A stretch of 29,736 nucleotides of DNA from an uncultured Bacteroidales bacterium. GTDB lineage: Bacteria > Bacteroidota > Bacteroidia > Bacteroidales > P3. Below the pieces are notes generated by a model, which worked only from the letters and a program-made list of their open reading frames with translations, ran no database searches and was not told where the DNA came from. The stretch is from positions 1 through 29,736 of the forward strand of contig CAMWVZ010000003.1 of NCBI GenBank assembly GCA_947177845.1, given 5' to 3'. The number at the start of each line of letters is the position of its first letter. Position 1 is the stretch's first letter. A program made the translations under genes and the position numbers. Positions 23,354-29,736 of this stretch are shown here, piece after piece.

Positions 23354-25885
23354 ATGGAATCTGAGAACAAGGACAAATTGAGATATTGGTGGAAGGTAAT
23401 ACGTATCGCTATTGCTTTATTAGCGACATGGTGGTGTTTTAGAGCGCCTTGGGAGTCTTTAATGGAGAGTTGGTTTATTAACCCATTGTTATCAGGATTT
23501 TCTCGTGATTGGTGGGCAACTATTATCGTTGCCGTTTTAGCAGGATTGACTATATGGGGTATGGTTCGTTGTCGGAAAAATGGTTTTTGTTTCAGTGCGC
23601 AATGGGTTGGTAGTTCTATTGCGGTATTGATAATATGGCTGGCTTATAGGTTTATTTTGGGGGATGACACCATTTTTGTTTTTTATCCGGTTGAGGGTTT
23701 GGGGCAGCTATATTATGTAGATTTAATTGCTGTTCTGTGTCTTTTTTGCATCACCACCCGATTGATAAAACCGAAAAAGATGCAGAATGAGGAAGAAACG
23801 AAAGGTTTTATCAAAGATGAGCCGATAGAAGAGTGGGATGAAGATACCTTGCAAAGAGGGGTGAAGGCGAAAGATTTAGTGGTGCGATTGCTAAATACCA
23901 AAGTTGATAATGCAGCATTTACATTGGGCATAGTCGCGTCTTGGGGCGAAGGCAAGACATCTTTCATGCAATTGATGGCTCGATCTTTGATGGAGGAACA
24001 TAAGGATAAAGTTATTATCGTGAAGTTTAACCCGTGGTTATATGGGAAAGAGGTTAATCTATTACATGTCTTTTTTGATGAATTGCGTCGAAAAATTGCA
24101 CCTTGGAATAGGGAACTTTCCATGGATTTAAGGCATTATGCAAATGCACTCTCAAAGGTGGATACCCATTGGGGACAGGTGGCTTCGGCATTGAAAGATG
24201 GATTCTCTTCTAAGAACATAAATGAACAATGGAAAGATATAAGTGAACAAATTAAAAGGATTCAGAAGAAAATAGTGGTCTTTGTCGATGATATAGACCG
24301 TTTGGAGGGGGAAGAAATGGCCGAAGTGTTTCAGCTGATACGGAATGCCTCAAATTTCCCACATATGTACTTTGTTGTGGGGTACGATAAGAAATATGTG
24401 GTTGATACATTGCAAGGTGTTTATGGTTGTCATAAGTTGAGATATACTGAGAAAATTTTGCAGGAAGAATATGTGCTGCCGAGAATCACAAGTGATCAAA
24501 TGAATGCTTTATTGACTCAGTTGATGGGAACTCTATTGGAAGGAGCGGACAAGCAGGATGCAGAAGATTTTATAAAAGGTGAATATCTAAATAAAATAAA
24601 CTTCTTATCATATCTATTGAATTATCGTGATGTGAAACGATTCTACAATACAATAAGTGTTTATTATAAAAAATTGCAAGGAAATGTGGATATACAAAAT
24701 CTGCTTGTGTATAGTCTATTAGGAATACGGTATCCATTACTTCGCAAGTTTATTGAGGATAAACGGGAATTAGTATTATGTCCTTTTTATGGCAAATTAG
24801 TTTGGTATGATGAAAAAAGAAAGAGGCAAGAGCGTTTTCGTCATTATCTAAAAGGGGAGCATCCTTTGGGTTTGCATACATATATTGCAAAAGAAGAAAA
24901 TCAAAAAGAGTTGGGTTTTGAGGAGAAAGATTTGCTATTGATAAAAGATCTCCTAGATGCATTATGGGATGAAAATTGCAGTAAGCGTCCTTTCGGTATC
25001 AATAATCCTGCGGCTATCAATCGGTATTTTTTACAATCTTTATCGGAAAGTGACATCTCAAGCCAAGAGATGGATTGTTTTTGGCAACTTTCATGGGATA
25101 AAATGCAACCTATTCTGCAAGAATGGGTAAAAAACAAAAAAAGGTCTCTAGTTAATTGGTTTGTGTCTATTCCCGCAAATAGTGAAAATGCTAAAATAAA
25201 AACAATGCTACGAATAATGTTTTATTCTAATAGTATTGTCGAGCAGAGAGATATTTGGAGACCTGTTTTGGTTTTTGATTCAGCCGTGATTGAGCGTTTG
25301 ATAAAAGCGCTTAGCTATGTCTCTAATCCCTGGCAGTATAAAGAAGATGATAAACTTTTTTTGAAAGAGTTGTTTCTTGCAGATGAGAATATAGGTTATG
25401 TGTTGGAGTATTTAAGAACTTTGGTAGATATAGAGAATTGGTTTCCAATAGAAATGGATGAAAGAAAGGATTTGGTATATGAAATATTTATAAAATATAT
25501 AGACAAGTATACGGGAAACATAGGCTCTATTTACGAAGGGTGGTTGAATACGGGTTGTTGGATGGATGGTTCAGAAGATGGTAAAACAGATGGTCGTGTA
25601 ATATTTGACAAACGTTGTAATGAAAAAATGCGAGAGATTGCCGAATCTGATTTTGAAAGTTTTATTCATTTGACAATTGAGAAGGATTGTAGCAGGCATT
25701 TTCGTCTTTCTATCGTTGCTCAAGAATTATGGGGGAGCAACGACGCTTATCTTGATTATGTGGATTCTCGAGAAACGGATACGCCAGAGTTGAAGAAGTA
25801 TAGAGATTTCTTACATAGACTTAAAGAGAATGAATGGAGCGCGGTTCCTTTCGATGTTGATGATAAATCAGATAATGTAAGCTGA
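23354..25885 (+). CDS. KAP family P-loop NTPase with N-terminal membrane helices
   Basis: 843 residues. Four hydrophobic helices lie in the first 140 residues (about 14-30, 51-68, 82-98 and 120-137). The KAP domain follows: Walker A SWGEGKTS (about 196-203), the family motif FNPWLYG about 25 residues later, and Walker B FVDDIDRL (about 311-318). KAP NTPases (named for Kidins220/ARMS and PifA) are often membrane-inserted, and PifA excludes phage T7 in E. coli. The C-terminal 400 residues are helical with no recognised domain. The gene is 11 bases after res and probably in the same transcript, suggesting a membrane-linked accessory or backup to restriction. That functional link is inferred. Confidence 0.88.
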   Translation: MESENKDKLRYWWKVIRIAIALLATWWCFRAPWESLMESWFINPLLSGFSRDWWATIIVAVLAGLTIWGMVRCRKNGFCFSAQWVGSSIAVLIIWLAYRFILGDDTIFVFYPVEGLGQLYYVDLIAVLCLFCITTRLIKPKKMQNEEETKGFIKDEPIEEWDEDTLQRGVKAKDLVVRLLNTKVDNAAFTLGIVASWGEGKTSFMQLMARSLMEEHKDKVIIVKFNPWLYGKEVNLLHVFFDELRRKIAPWNRELSMDLRHYANALSKVDTHWGQVASALKDGFSSKNINEQWKDISEQIKRIQKKIVVFVDDIDRLEGEEMAEVFQLIRNASNFPHMYFVVGYDKKYVVDTLQGVYGCHKLRYTEKILQEEYVLPRITSDQMNALLTQLMGTLLEGADKQDAEDFIKGEYLNKINFLSYLLNYRDVKRFYNTISVYYKKLQGNVDIQNLLVYSLLGIRYPLLRKFIEDKRELVLCPFYGKLVWYDEKRKRQERFRHYLKGEHPLGLHTYIAKEENQKELGFEEKDLLLIKDLLDALWDENCSKRPFGINNPAAINRYFLQSLSESDISSQEMDCFWQLSWDKMQPILQEWVKNKKRSLVNWFVSIPANSENAKIKTMLRIMFYSNSIVEQRDIWRPVLVFDSAVIERLIKALSYVSNPWQYKEDDKLFLKELFLADENIGYVLEYLRTLVDIENWFPIEMDERKDLVYEIFIKYIDKYTGNIGSIYEGWLNTGCWMDGSEDGKTDGRVIFDKRCNEKMREIAESDFESFIHLTIEKDCSRHFRLSIVAQELWGSNDAYLDYVDSRETDTPELKKYRDFLHRLKENEWSAVPFDVDDKSDNVS

Positions 25886-25996
25886 AATCATAAAGATTCA
25901 TAGTTTCGGAATGCTCAATTGTGCAATCCGACCTGCACACACGATAGCCCGACCTATGGCGCGATGAATATTAATAAATAGACAAGTAGAAACACT
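25886..25996. promoter_or_regulatory. Short intergenic region with imperfect palindrome and promoter candidate
   Basis: TAGTTTCG at 25901-25908 resembles a Bacteroidota -7 box. Overlapping its end, bases 25907-25930 form a 24-base palindrome centred on CAATTG with two mismatched pairs. CCGACCT is repeated at 25928 and about 25 bases further on. The stretch 25926-25968 is distinctly GC-rich within AT-rich surroundings. It may hold a promoter-operator for the next gene, or be a terminator or recombination scar. Confidence 0.35.
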
Positions 25997-26830
25997 ATGG
26001 ATTTTACATACAAGTTGCCTGATAATAATGCTTTTAATGAAGTGATAAGGGCTGCTGCATTGTCAATGCCTATGCTTCAAGAGAATAGAAAAAAATTACA
26101 ACGCCTGCTTGATGTGGGACAATGTGAAATTATAGATACTGGGAAATTTTCGGGAAGGCGATGGGATGCCAGAGGTGCTAATGTCAATATATTTGTACCC
26201 TTAAATATGTATCCTGAATTTGGCAACGATGCTATCATGAAGAGCTCTTTACTGCGAATTTGTGAGCAAGTTTTGCCTGCTAGTGCTGGATTTGATATAC
26301 TAACAGTGACAATTTCTCCTCAACTCAATGCGAAAGAACCAATAAATGCTATTGACGAAATAGATAAGGATGTTGTTGATGAGAAATTTATAGAGTTGAA
26401 TGAAGATTTGATTAGAAAAGGGAAACAAATGGCTAAAGCCTATATTACATTGTATGCCTTGGAGAATCATTTACGTCAGTTTATTCATGATGTATTGACA
26501 AAAAAGATTGGCTTGGATTATAGCCAAGCAATAAGTTCTAAGCTGCGGAAATCTATTGAGAATCTTAAAAATCAGGAGCAACCTAGAAAATGGTTGCCTT
26601 TAAGAGGCGACAATGATTTGTATTATTTGGATTTTAAAGAACTAGCAGATTTGATAATCCATAATTGGATACATTTTTCAGATTTATTTCCCGATCAGGC
26701 TTGGATAAAGGTGAAAATGGATGATATGTATAGTATTAGATGCCTAATTGCCCATAATAGTTATATATCTGAAGAGGATTTTGATTTATTGAATGTTACT
26801 ACAAGGCAGATATTAAAACAGATAAGTTGA
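25997..26830 (+). CDS. Swt1-type HEPN domain protein (putative RNase effector)
   Basis: 277 residues. The N-terminal 130 residues are of no recognised family. The C-terminal half resembles the Swt1 HEPN domain: an ITLYALENHLRQFI helix, a central RKWLPLRG, a NWIHFSDLF segment, and a final MYSIRCLIAHN with the HEPN RX4H motif at Arg248-His253 (R-CLIA-H). HEPN domains with RX4-6H are metal-independent RNases in many toxin-antitoxin, CRISPR and abortive-infection systems. It stands alone between the KAP gene and a broken AlbA_2 gene, with no obvious MNT-type antitoxin next to it. Catalytic activity is inferred from the motif. Confidence 0.68.
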   Translation: MDFTYKLPDNNAFNEVIRAAALSMPMLQENRKKLQRLLDVGQCEIIDTGKFSGRRWDARGANVNIFVPLNMYPEFGNDAIMKSSLLRICEQVLPASAGFDILTVTISPQLNAKEPINAIDEIDKDVVDEKFIELNEDLIRKGKQMAKAYITLYALENHLRQFIHDVLTKKIGLDYSQAISSKLRKSIENLKNQEQPRKWLPLRGDNDLYYLDFKELADLIIHNWIHFSDLFPDQAWIKVKMDDMYSIRCLIAHNSYISEEDFDLLNVTTRQILKQIS

Positions 26831-26860
26831 TAGTAAGGTTTTATAATTGACACGTAAACT

Positions 26861-27585
26861 ATGCTAACCAAAGACGAAATACAAAACCTGTTGCACAGCA
26901 CAGAAACCTATCGCGTAGAGCGGACTGTTTCAACGGGCAATATGGACAAGTTCTGCGAGGCGATATGCGCTTTTGCCAACCTTTTCGTTAAGCCATGCGC
27001 AGAAGCCAAGCTTGCTTGGATTATGCCGTGGCGAGAAAAGGTCGGTTGAAAACCAACGACTTGCCGGATTCCCGAAAGAAAGGCTATTTGCTAATCGGGG
27101 CGAACGATGACGGCAGTCTGTCGGGCTTGAAAGTGGATGATGCGTTGCTGACAAAGATTACCGCTATCCGTTCCGACGGCAATATTCTGCCGTTGCCGGT
27201 TATGAATGTGGAGCGGGTAGAGTTCCCCGAGGGCGATTTGTTGGTGGCGGAGGTGGCGCCGTCGTTGCTACCGCCGGTTCGCTATCGCGGCAGGGTGTTT
27301 GTCCGCATCGGCCCGCGCCGGGACATCGCCAGCGAGGCGGAGGAACGGATATTGACGGAACGCCGTACCGCGTATATGGCCACCTTCGATGCCACGCCCT
27401 GTTTGGGGGCATCGTTGGATGACTTAGAATTGGACTATATCAAAACGTCTTATCTGCCGGCGGTGGTTGACGCTGAGATATTGAGTCAGGACAAACGCGA
27501 TATAAAAGAGCAGTTAGCCTCGGTTCGCTTATACGACCGCACGCACATATACCATCCACGGCCTATTAGATATTTTGTGACATAG
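26861..27585 (+). pseudogene. AlbA_2 (Schlafen AlbA) domain RecG-like gene, disrupted by insertion and truncated
   Basis: The first 40 codons, ending in FCEAICAFAN, and the later frame starting at DLPDSRKKGYLLIGANDDG belong to one AlbA_2 domain protein annotated as RecG-like putative DNA-binding helicase in Bacteroidota. Between them lie 77 extra bases (26981-27057) that shift the frame and bring a TGA at 27047-27049. Removing the 77 bases restores one frame exactly. The downstream frame continues through VRYRGRVFVRIGPRRDIASEAEE to about 27536 (KEQLASVRLYD) and then diverges and stops at 27585, so the C-terminal part of the usual protein is missing. The gene is GC-rich compared with both AT-rich neighbours. 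It is probably a remnant. Confidence 0.82.
26981..27057. mobile_element. 77-base palindromic insertion with 5-base target duplication
   Basis: The insert is bounded by CCAAC on both sides (26976-26980 and 27053-27057), consistent with a target duplication. It has end-proximal inverted repeats ACCTTTTC (26979-26986) and GAAAAGGT (27035-27042) and a central hairpin CCAAGC-TT-GCTTGG (about 27006-27019). It has no coding capacity. It looks like a miniature palindromic element (MITE or REP type). Boundaries come from restoring the AlbA_2 reading frame; the mechanism is inferred. Confidence 0.55.
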
Positions 27586-27716
27586 ATACTCTGAAACTGC
27601 GAGGGAAGATAATAGATATGAGAGTTTATAGACAAGAATACCTATTGATTCTGGCAAGAAAAGGTTTTCTATCTTTATAGAATTACAGACCGGAGCGTGG
27701 TGAAAGATATTTTTCT

Positions 27717-27724
27717 TAACTTCG
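27717..27724 (+). promoter_or_regulatory. Promoter -7 box candidate for the ATPase-TOPRIM pair
   Basis: TAACTTCG fits TAnnTTTG with one change and lies 23 bases before the ATPase ATG. A -33 match is not clear. The rest of 27586-27747 shows no gene and no other signal I can support. Confidence 0.3.
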
Positions 27725-27747
27725 CAATCCAATAAGTATTTTCAACT

Positions 27748-28863
27748 ATGAAAATCATTAAATTGTCCTTTAAAGACCGGGAAAGTGGATGGAATATAAA
27801 AGATTTATATTTCAATCGTTTGACTTTGCTTGTGGGTGCATCGGGTGTTGGCAAAACGCAAATACTTCATGCGATAAGTAGTCTTGTCCGAATAGGCGGG
27901 GGCAAGCCCGCTGGATCTGTGGAATGGTCTTTTGACTTTGAGATAGATGACATTCAATATAACTGGGAGGGGGCTTTCTCTGTAGAAGAAAGTAGCCTAG
28001 GTAAGACTGTTGATGGCCGAGAATCGGCCATCCCGATTGAATATGAAAAATTATACAGAATCAATGGGAAAAAGGATCTTCTTATAGAGAGGACTCCTAT
28101 TGATTTAGTGTTTAACGGAAAACAAACCGTCAAACTCGAGGCTACAAAGAGTGCAATAGCTTTGCTAAAAGAGGAACAGGATATTAGGCCTGTATATACT
28201 GGATTGACACATATATATTCCCTCACGATGGGAAACGGTATATTTTCGTGGATTATGGATCCAGCAGAAATTCCTCCTGTAACGAATTTGGATGAGTTAA
28301 GAAAGCAGAAATACCTCCTTCCAATTGATAGATTGTTTCTTCTTTACAAAAATGAACTTAAGACATACAATGATATCGTAGATCGTTTTACAAATATTTT
28401 CCCATTTGTTGAATCTATGAGATTCACTGTAAGAACAGTTTTAGACAAGTACCAAACCATTAATCTTGAGATAAAAGAAAAAGGGGTTACAACTTGGGTA
28501 TCTCAGGATCGTATTTCTTCTGGAATGTTACGCACATTAATTCATATTGTTGTCATTACGTTGGCCGAAGAAGGGGATGTTATTTTGATAGATGAGTTTG
28601 AAAACGGGTTGGGGGTTAATTGTATAGAGGAAGTTGCAGATATGATAATCAATCCAGAACAAAATTTGCAATTTGTGATAACAAGTCATCATCCTTATGT
28701 GATCAATAATATTGACTATAAATGGTGGAAAATAGTTACGCGTAAGGGGGGGGATGTTTCTGTATTTACGGCAGATGACTTGCGTATAGGGGAACATTCT
28801 AAGCATGATGCTTTTTTACAATTAGTACAGACTTCTGCATATAAAATGGGAATAAAATCATGA
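27748..28863 (+). CDS. AAA/ABC-type ATPase of a two-gene defence-like pair
   Basis: 371 residues. Walker A GASGVGKT at 30-37 follows an N-terminal strand-rich stretch. An ABC-like signature SSGMLR lies near 256-261, Walker B VILIDEFENGL near 278-288, and the H-loop SHHPYV near 312-317. This is the layout of OLD-, RecF- and AriA-like (AAA_15/AAA_21) ATPases with no coiled coil of real length. It has no nuclease domain of its own; the next gene supplies a TOPRIM-like partner, translationally coupled by an ATGA overlap. A G8 run lies at 28746-28753 near the end of the gene. It resembles PARIS AriA in arrangement, but membership is not proved. Confidence 0.8.
   Translation: MKIIKLSFKDRESGWNIKDLYFNRLTLLVGASGVGKTQILHAISSLVRIGGGKPAGSVEWSFDFEIDDIQYNWEGAFSVEESSLGKTVDGRESAIPIEYEKLYRINGKKDLLIERTPIDLVFNGKQTVKLEATKSAIALLKEEQDIRPVYTGLTHIYSLTMGNGIFSWIMDPAEIPPVTNLDELRKQKYLLPIDRLFLLYKNELKTYNDIVDRFTNIFPFVESMRFTVRTVLDKYQTINLEIKEKGVTTWVSQDRISSGMLRTLIHIVVITLAEEGDVILIDEFENGLGVNCIEEVADMIINPEQNLQFVITSHHPYVINNIDYKWWKIVTRKGGDVSVFTADDLRIGEHSKHDAFLQLVQTSAYKMGIKS
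28746..28753 (+). repeat. G8 homopolymer tract inside the ATPase gene
   Basis: Eight consecutive G bases code for part of Lys-Gly-Gly-Asp near residue 334-337 in an otherwise AT-rich gene. A slip of one base would change or remove the last 35-40 residues and break the coupled junction with the next gene. Confidence 0.9.
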
Positions 28864-29540
28864 ATCTGTACATAGTTGTAGAGGGAGATACGGAACTACA
28901 AGTATATCCTGCATGGATTAAATGTTTAGCACCTCAATTAAATAGGATTGAGGACGCGTGGGATGTGAGTGACAATACCTACTACATATTTTCCAGTGGA
29001 GGTATTCCATCGATTTACAATCACATCATACATTCCATTGAAGATATAAATTCCATAAACTCAAGGGAAGGAGCAAAATACGATGCTCTTATAGTTTGTA
29101 TTGACACAGAAGAAGGTGATAAACAAGAGATAGAAGACCGTATTCTAAATGATATCAAATCTAAAAACATTGGTTTTGAAGGATTTGATATTATAGTGTT
29201 TGAGCAGAAGGTATGTGTGGAAACTTGGTTTATGGGAAATCGTTCCATTTTTAAGCGTAACCCACAAGATAAAACATATCGTGATTATATTCAGTTCTAT
29301 AATGTCGCAGACAAGAATCCCGAATTGATGGGTACCCTTATAAATGAATGGAAAAAAGCTCAGTTCCATTATCAATACCTAAGACAAATGTTCAAGGAGC
29401 GGCATATAAAGTATTCAAAAAAGAATACAGCAGAAGTCGAAAAATGTTCATATTTAGAGCAATTGATTGCTCGCTATAAGGATACTGGTGATATTGGCTC
29501 ATTTGGTAGATGGTATCAATATATGTCATCTCTAAAATAA
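28860..29540 (+). CDS. TOPRIM-like partner protein (AriB/DUF4276/OLD-nuclease-like)
   Basis: 226 residues. The N-terminus LYIVVEGDTE places Glu8 (and Glu12) at the end of a first strand, as in TOPRIM and DUF4276 proteins, where this Glu is catalytic. SSGGIPSIYNHI follows, and the ALIVCIDTEEGD strand then supplies Asp82-x-Glu84, equivalent to the DxD motif (here DxE). The C-terminal half is helical, with Trp, Tyr and Lys. Together with the ATPase in front (ATGA overlap), this matches the ATPase + TOPRIM pattern of PARIS and split OLD systems. The TOPRIM assignment is by motif, not by alignment, and an inactive version is possible. Confidence 0.65.
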   Translation: MNLYIVVEGDTELQVYPAWIKCLAPQLNRIEDAWDVSDNTYYIFSSGGIPSIYNHIIHSIEDINSINSREGAKYDALIVCIDTEEGDKQEIEDRILNDIKSKNIGFEGFDIIVFEQKVCVETWFMGNRSIFKRNPQDKTYRDYIQFYNVADKNPELMGTLINEWKKAQFHYQYLRQMFKERHIKYSKKNTAEVEKCSYLEQLIARYKDTGDIGSFGRWYQYMSSLK

Positions 29541-29554
29541 TTTCCTAGTAAACT

Positions 29555-29734
29555 TCAATGTAAGGACGGAATCAGTGTGAGTTCGAAAGGTTGAAGCTCC
29601 TCTATTTCCGATAGTCCTACAATAACATCCTCGCCACCGCATAAAGTAGGCAAATAATCGGCTGCCTCGAGAACGGTCGGTGCCCCATGTATTTGTATTT
29701 CTAACGGTAAATGATTAAATTTGTCCCCTTTGGG
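29555..29734 (-). CDS. C-terminal fragment of a minus-strand gene running off the window end
   Basis: On the minus strand one frame is open from the window edge for 59 codons to a TGA at 29555-29557. It reads with a normal mix of residues (for example LEIQIHGAPTVLEAADYLP and VIVGLSEIEELQPFEL). It converges on the TOPRIM-like gene with 14 bases between stops. I do not recognise the family, and the start is outside the window. It may be where the chromosome or another island gene resumes. Confidence 0.5.
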   Translation of the reverse strand, partial: PKGDKFNHLPLEIQIHGAPTVLEAADYLPTLCGGEDVIVGLSEIEELQPFELTLIPSLH

Positions 29735-29736
29735 GC

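Noticed and set aside
26861..27049. Independent 62-codon small gene
   Set aside because: It is the 5' part of the AlbA_2 gene plus 23 codons read from the 77-base insert.
18192..29736. BREX, DISARM or type I restriction system
   Set aside because: No pglX/brxC-like, drm or hsdS gene; the methylase and helicase have type III Mod and Res layout.
1..29736. CRISPR arrays, tRNA or rRNA genes, integrase or transposase genes
   Set aside because: No regularly spaced direct repeats, no cloverleaf-like or rRNA-like segments noticed by eye, and no integrase or transposase motifs in any reading frame examined.

Overview
The window looks like a chromosomal segment of a Bacteroidota (Bacteroidales-type) bacterium. 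Evidence: a GH3-family protein next to a DivIC-like gene, an Mrp ATPase with an N-terminal MIP18 domain and no C-terminal CPxC motif, a second-type PurF paralogue, a LolD-like ATPase, and promoter candidates of the Bacteroidota form TAnnTTTG/TAnnTTCG instead of the E. coli -10 box. The genus cannot be fixed from this sequence. The left 18 kb is GC-rich with housekeeping genes. The right 11 kb is clearly AT-rich and carries defence-type genes.

Region 1 (1-9485). The 3' part of priA (+) meets a ten-gene run on the minus strand. Read from the promoter side it is hpt, adk, mrp, nfu, a nitroreductase, a glycosyltransferase 2, an ECF sigma factor, an LptF/LptG permease, a GH3 protein and a DivIC-like protein. 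Junctions are overlaps or gaps of 27 bases or fewer, so the run is probably one long transcript started near 9539. It mixes purine salvage and nucleotide balance, Fe-S assembly, envelope building and cell division.

Region 2 (9486-18191). A 247-base divergent intergenic region holds two opposed promoter candidates and a strong hairpin. Then come lysS, a CCG-domain Fe-S protein (LutA/YkgE-like), a PurF-like amidotransferase and rmlB on plus. A LolD-like ABC ATPase on minus has its tail overlapping rmlB. dnaX and an exported metallo-beta-lactamase-fold hydrolase follow on plus.

Region 3 (18192-29554). This is an AT-rich defence island, all on plus. A promoter with a perfect inverted repeat beside it, and a stem-loop at the predicted mRNA 5' end, precede a tight four-gene operon: a membrane-anchored coiled-coil protein of unknown function, a type III Mod methylase, a type III Res helicase-nuclease, and a KAP P-loop NTPase with four predicted membrane helices. 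Next are a protein with a Swt1-type HEPN domain (RX4H motif), a broken AlbA_2 gene interrupted by a 77-base palindromic insertion, and a translationally coupled AAA/ABC-type ATPase plus TOPRIM-like pair reminiscent of PARIS/OLD-type systems. A minus-strand C-terminal fragment lies at the right edge.

The best candidates for something little described are the four-gene operon, in which two membrane proteins bracket a type III restriction system under a possible palindrome-controlled promoter, and the small ATPase-TOPRIM pair with a G8 tract at the 3' end of its first gene. No integrase, transposase, tRNA, rRNA or CRISPR array was seen.
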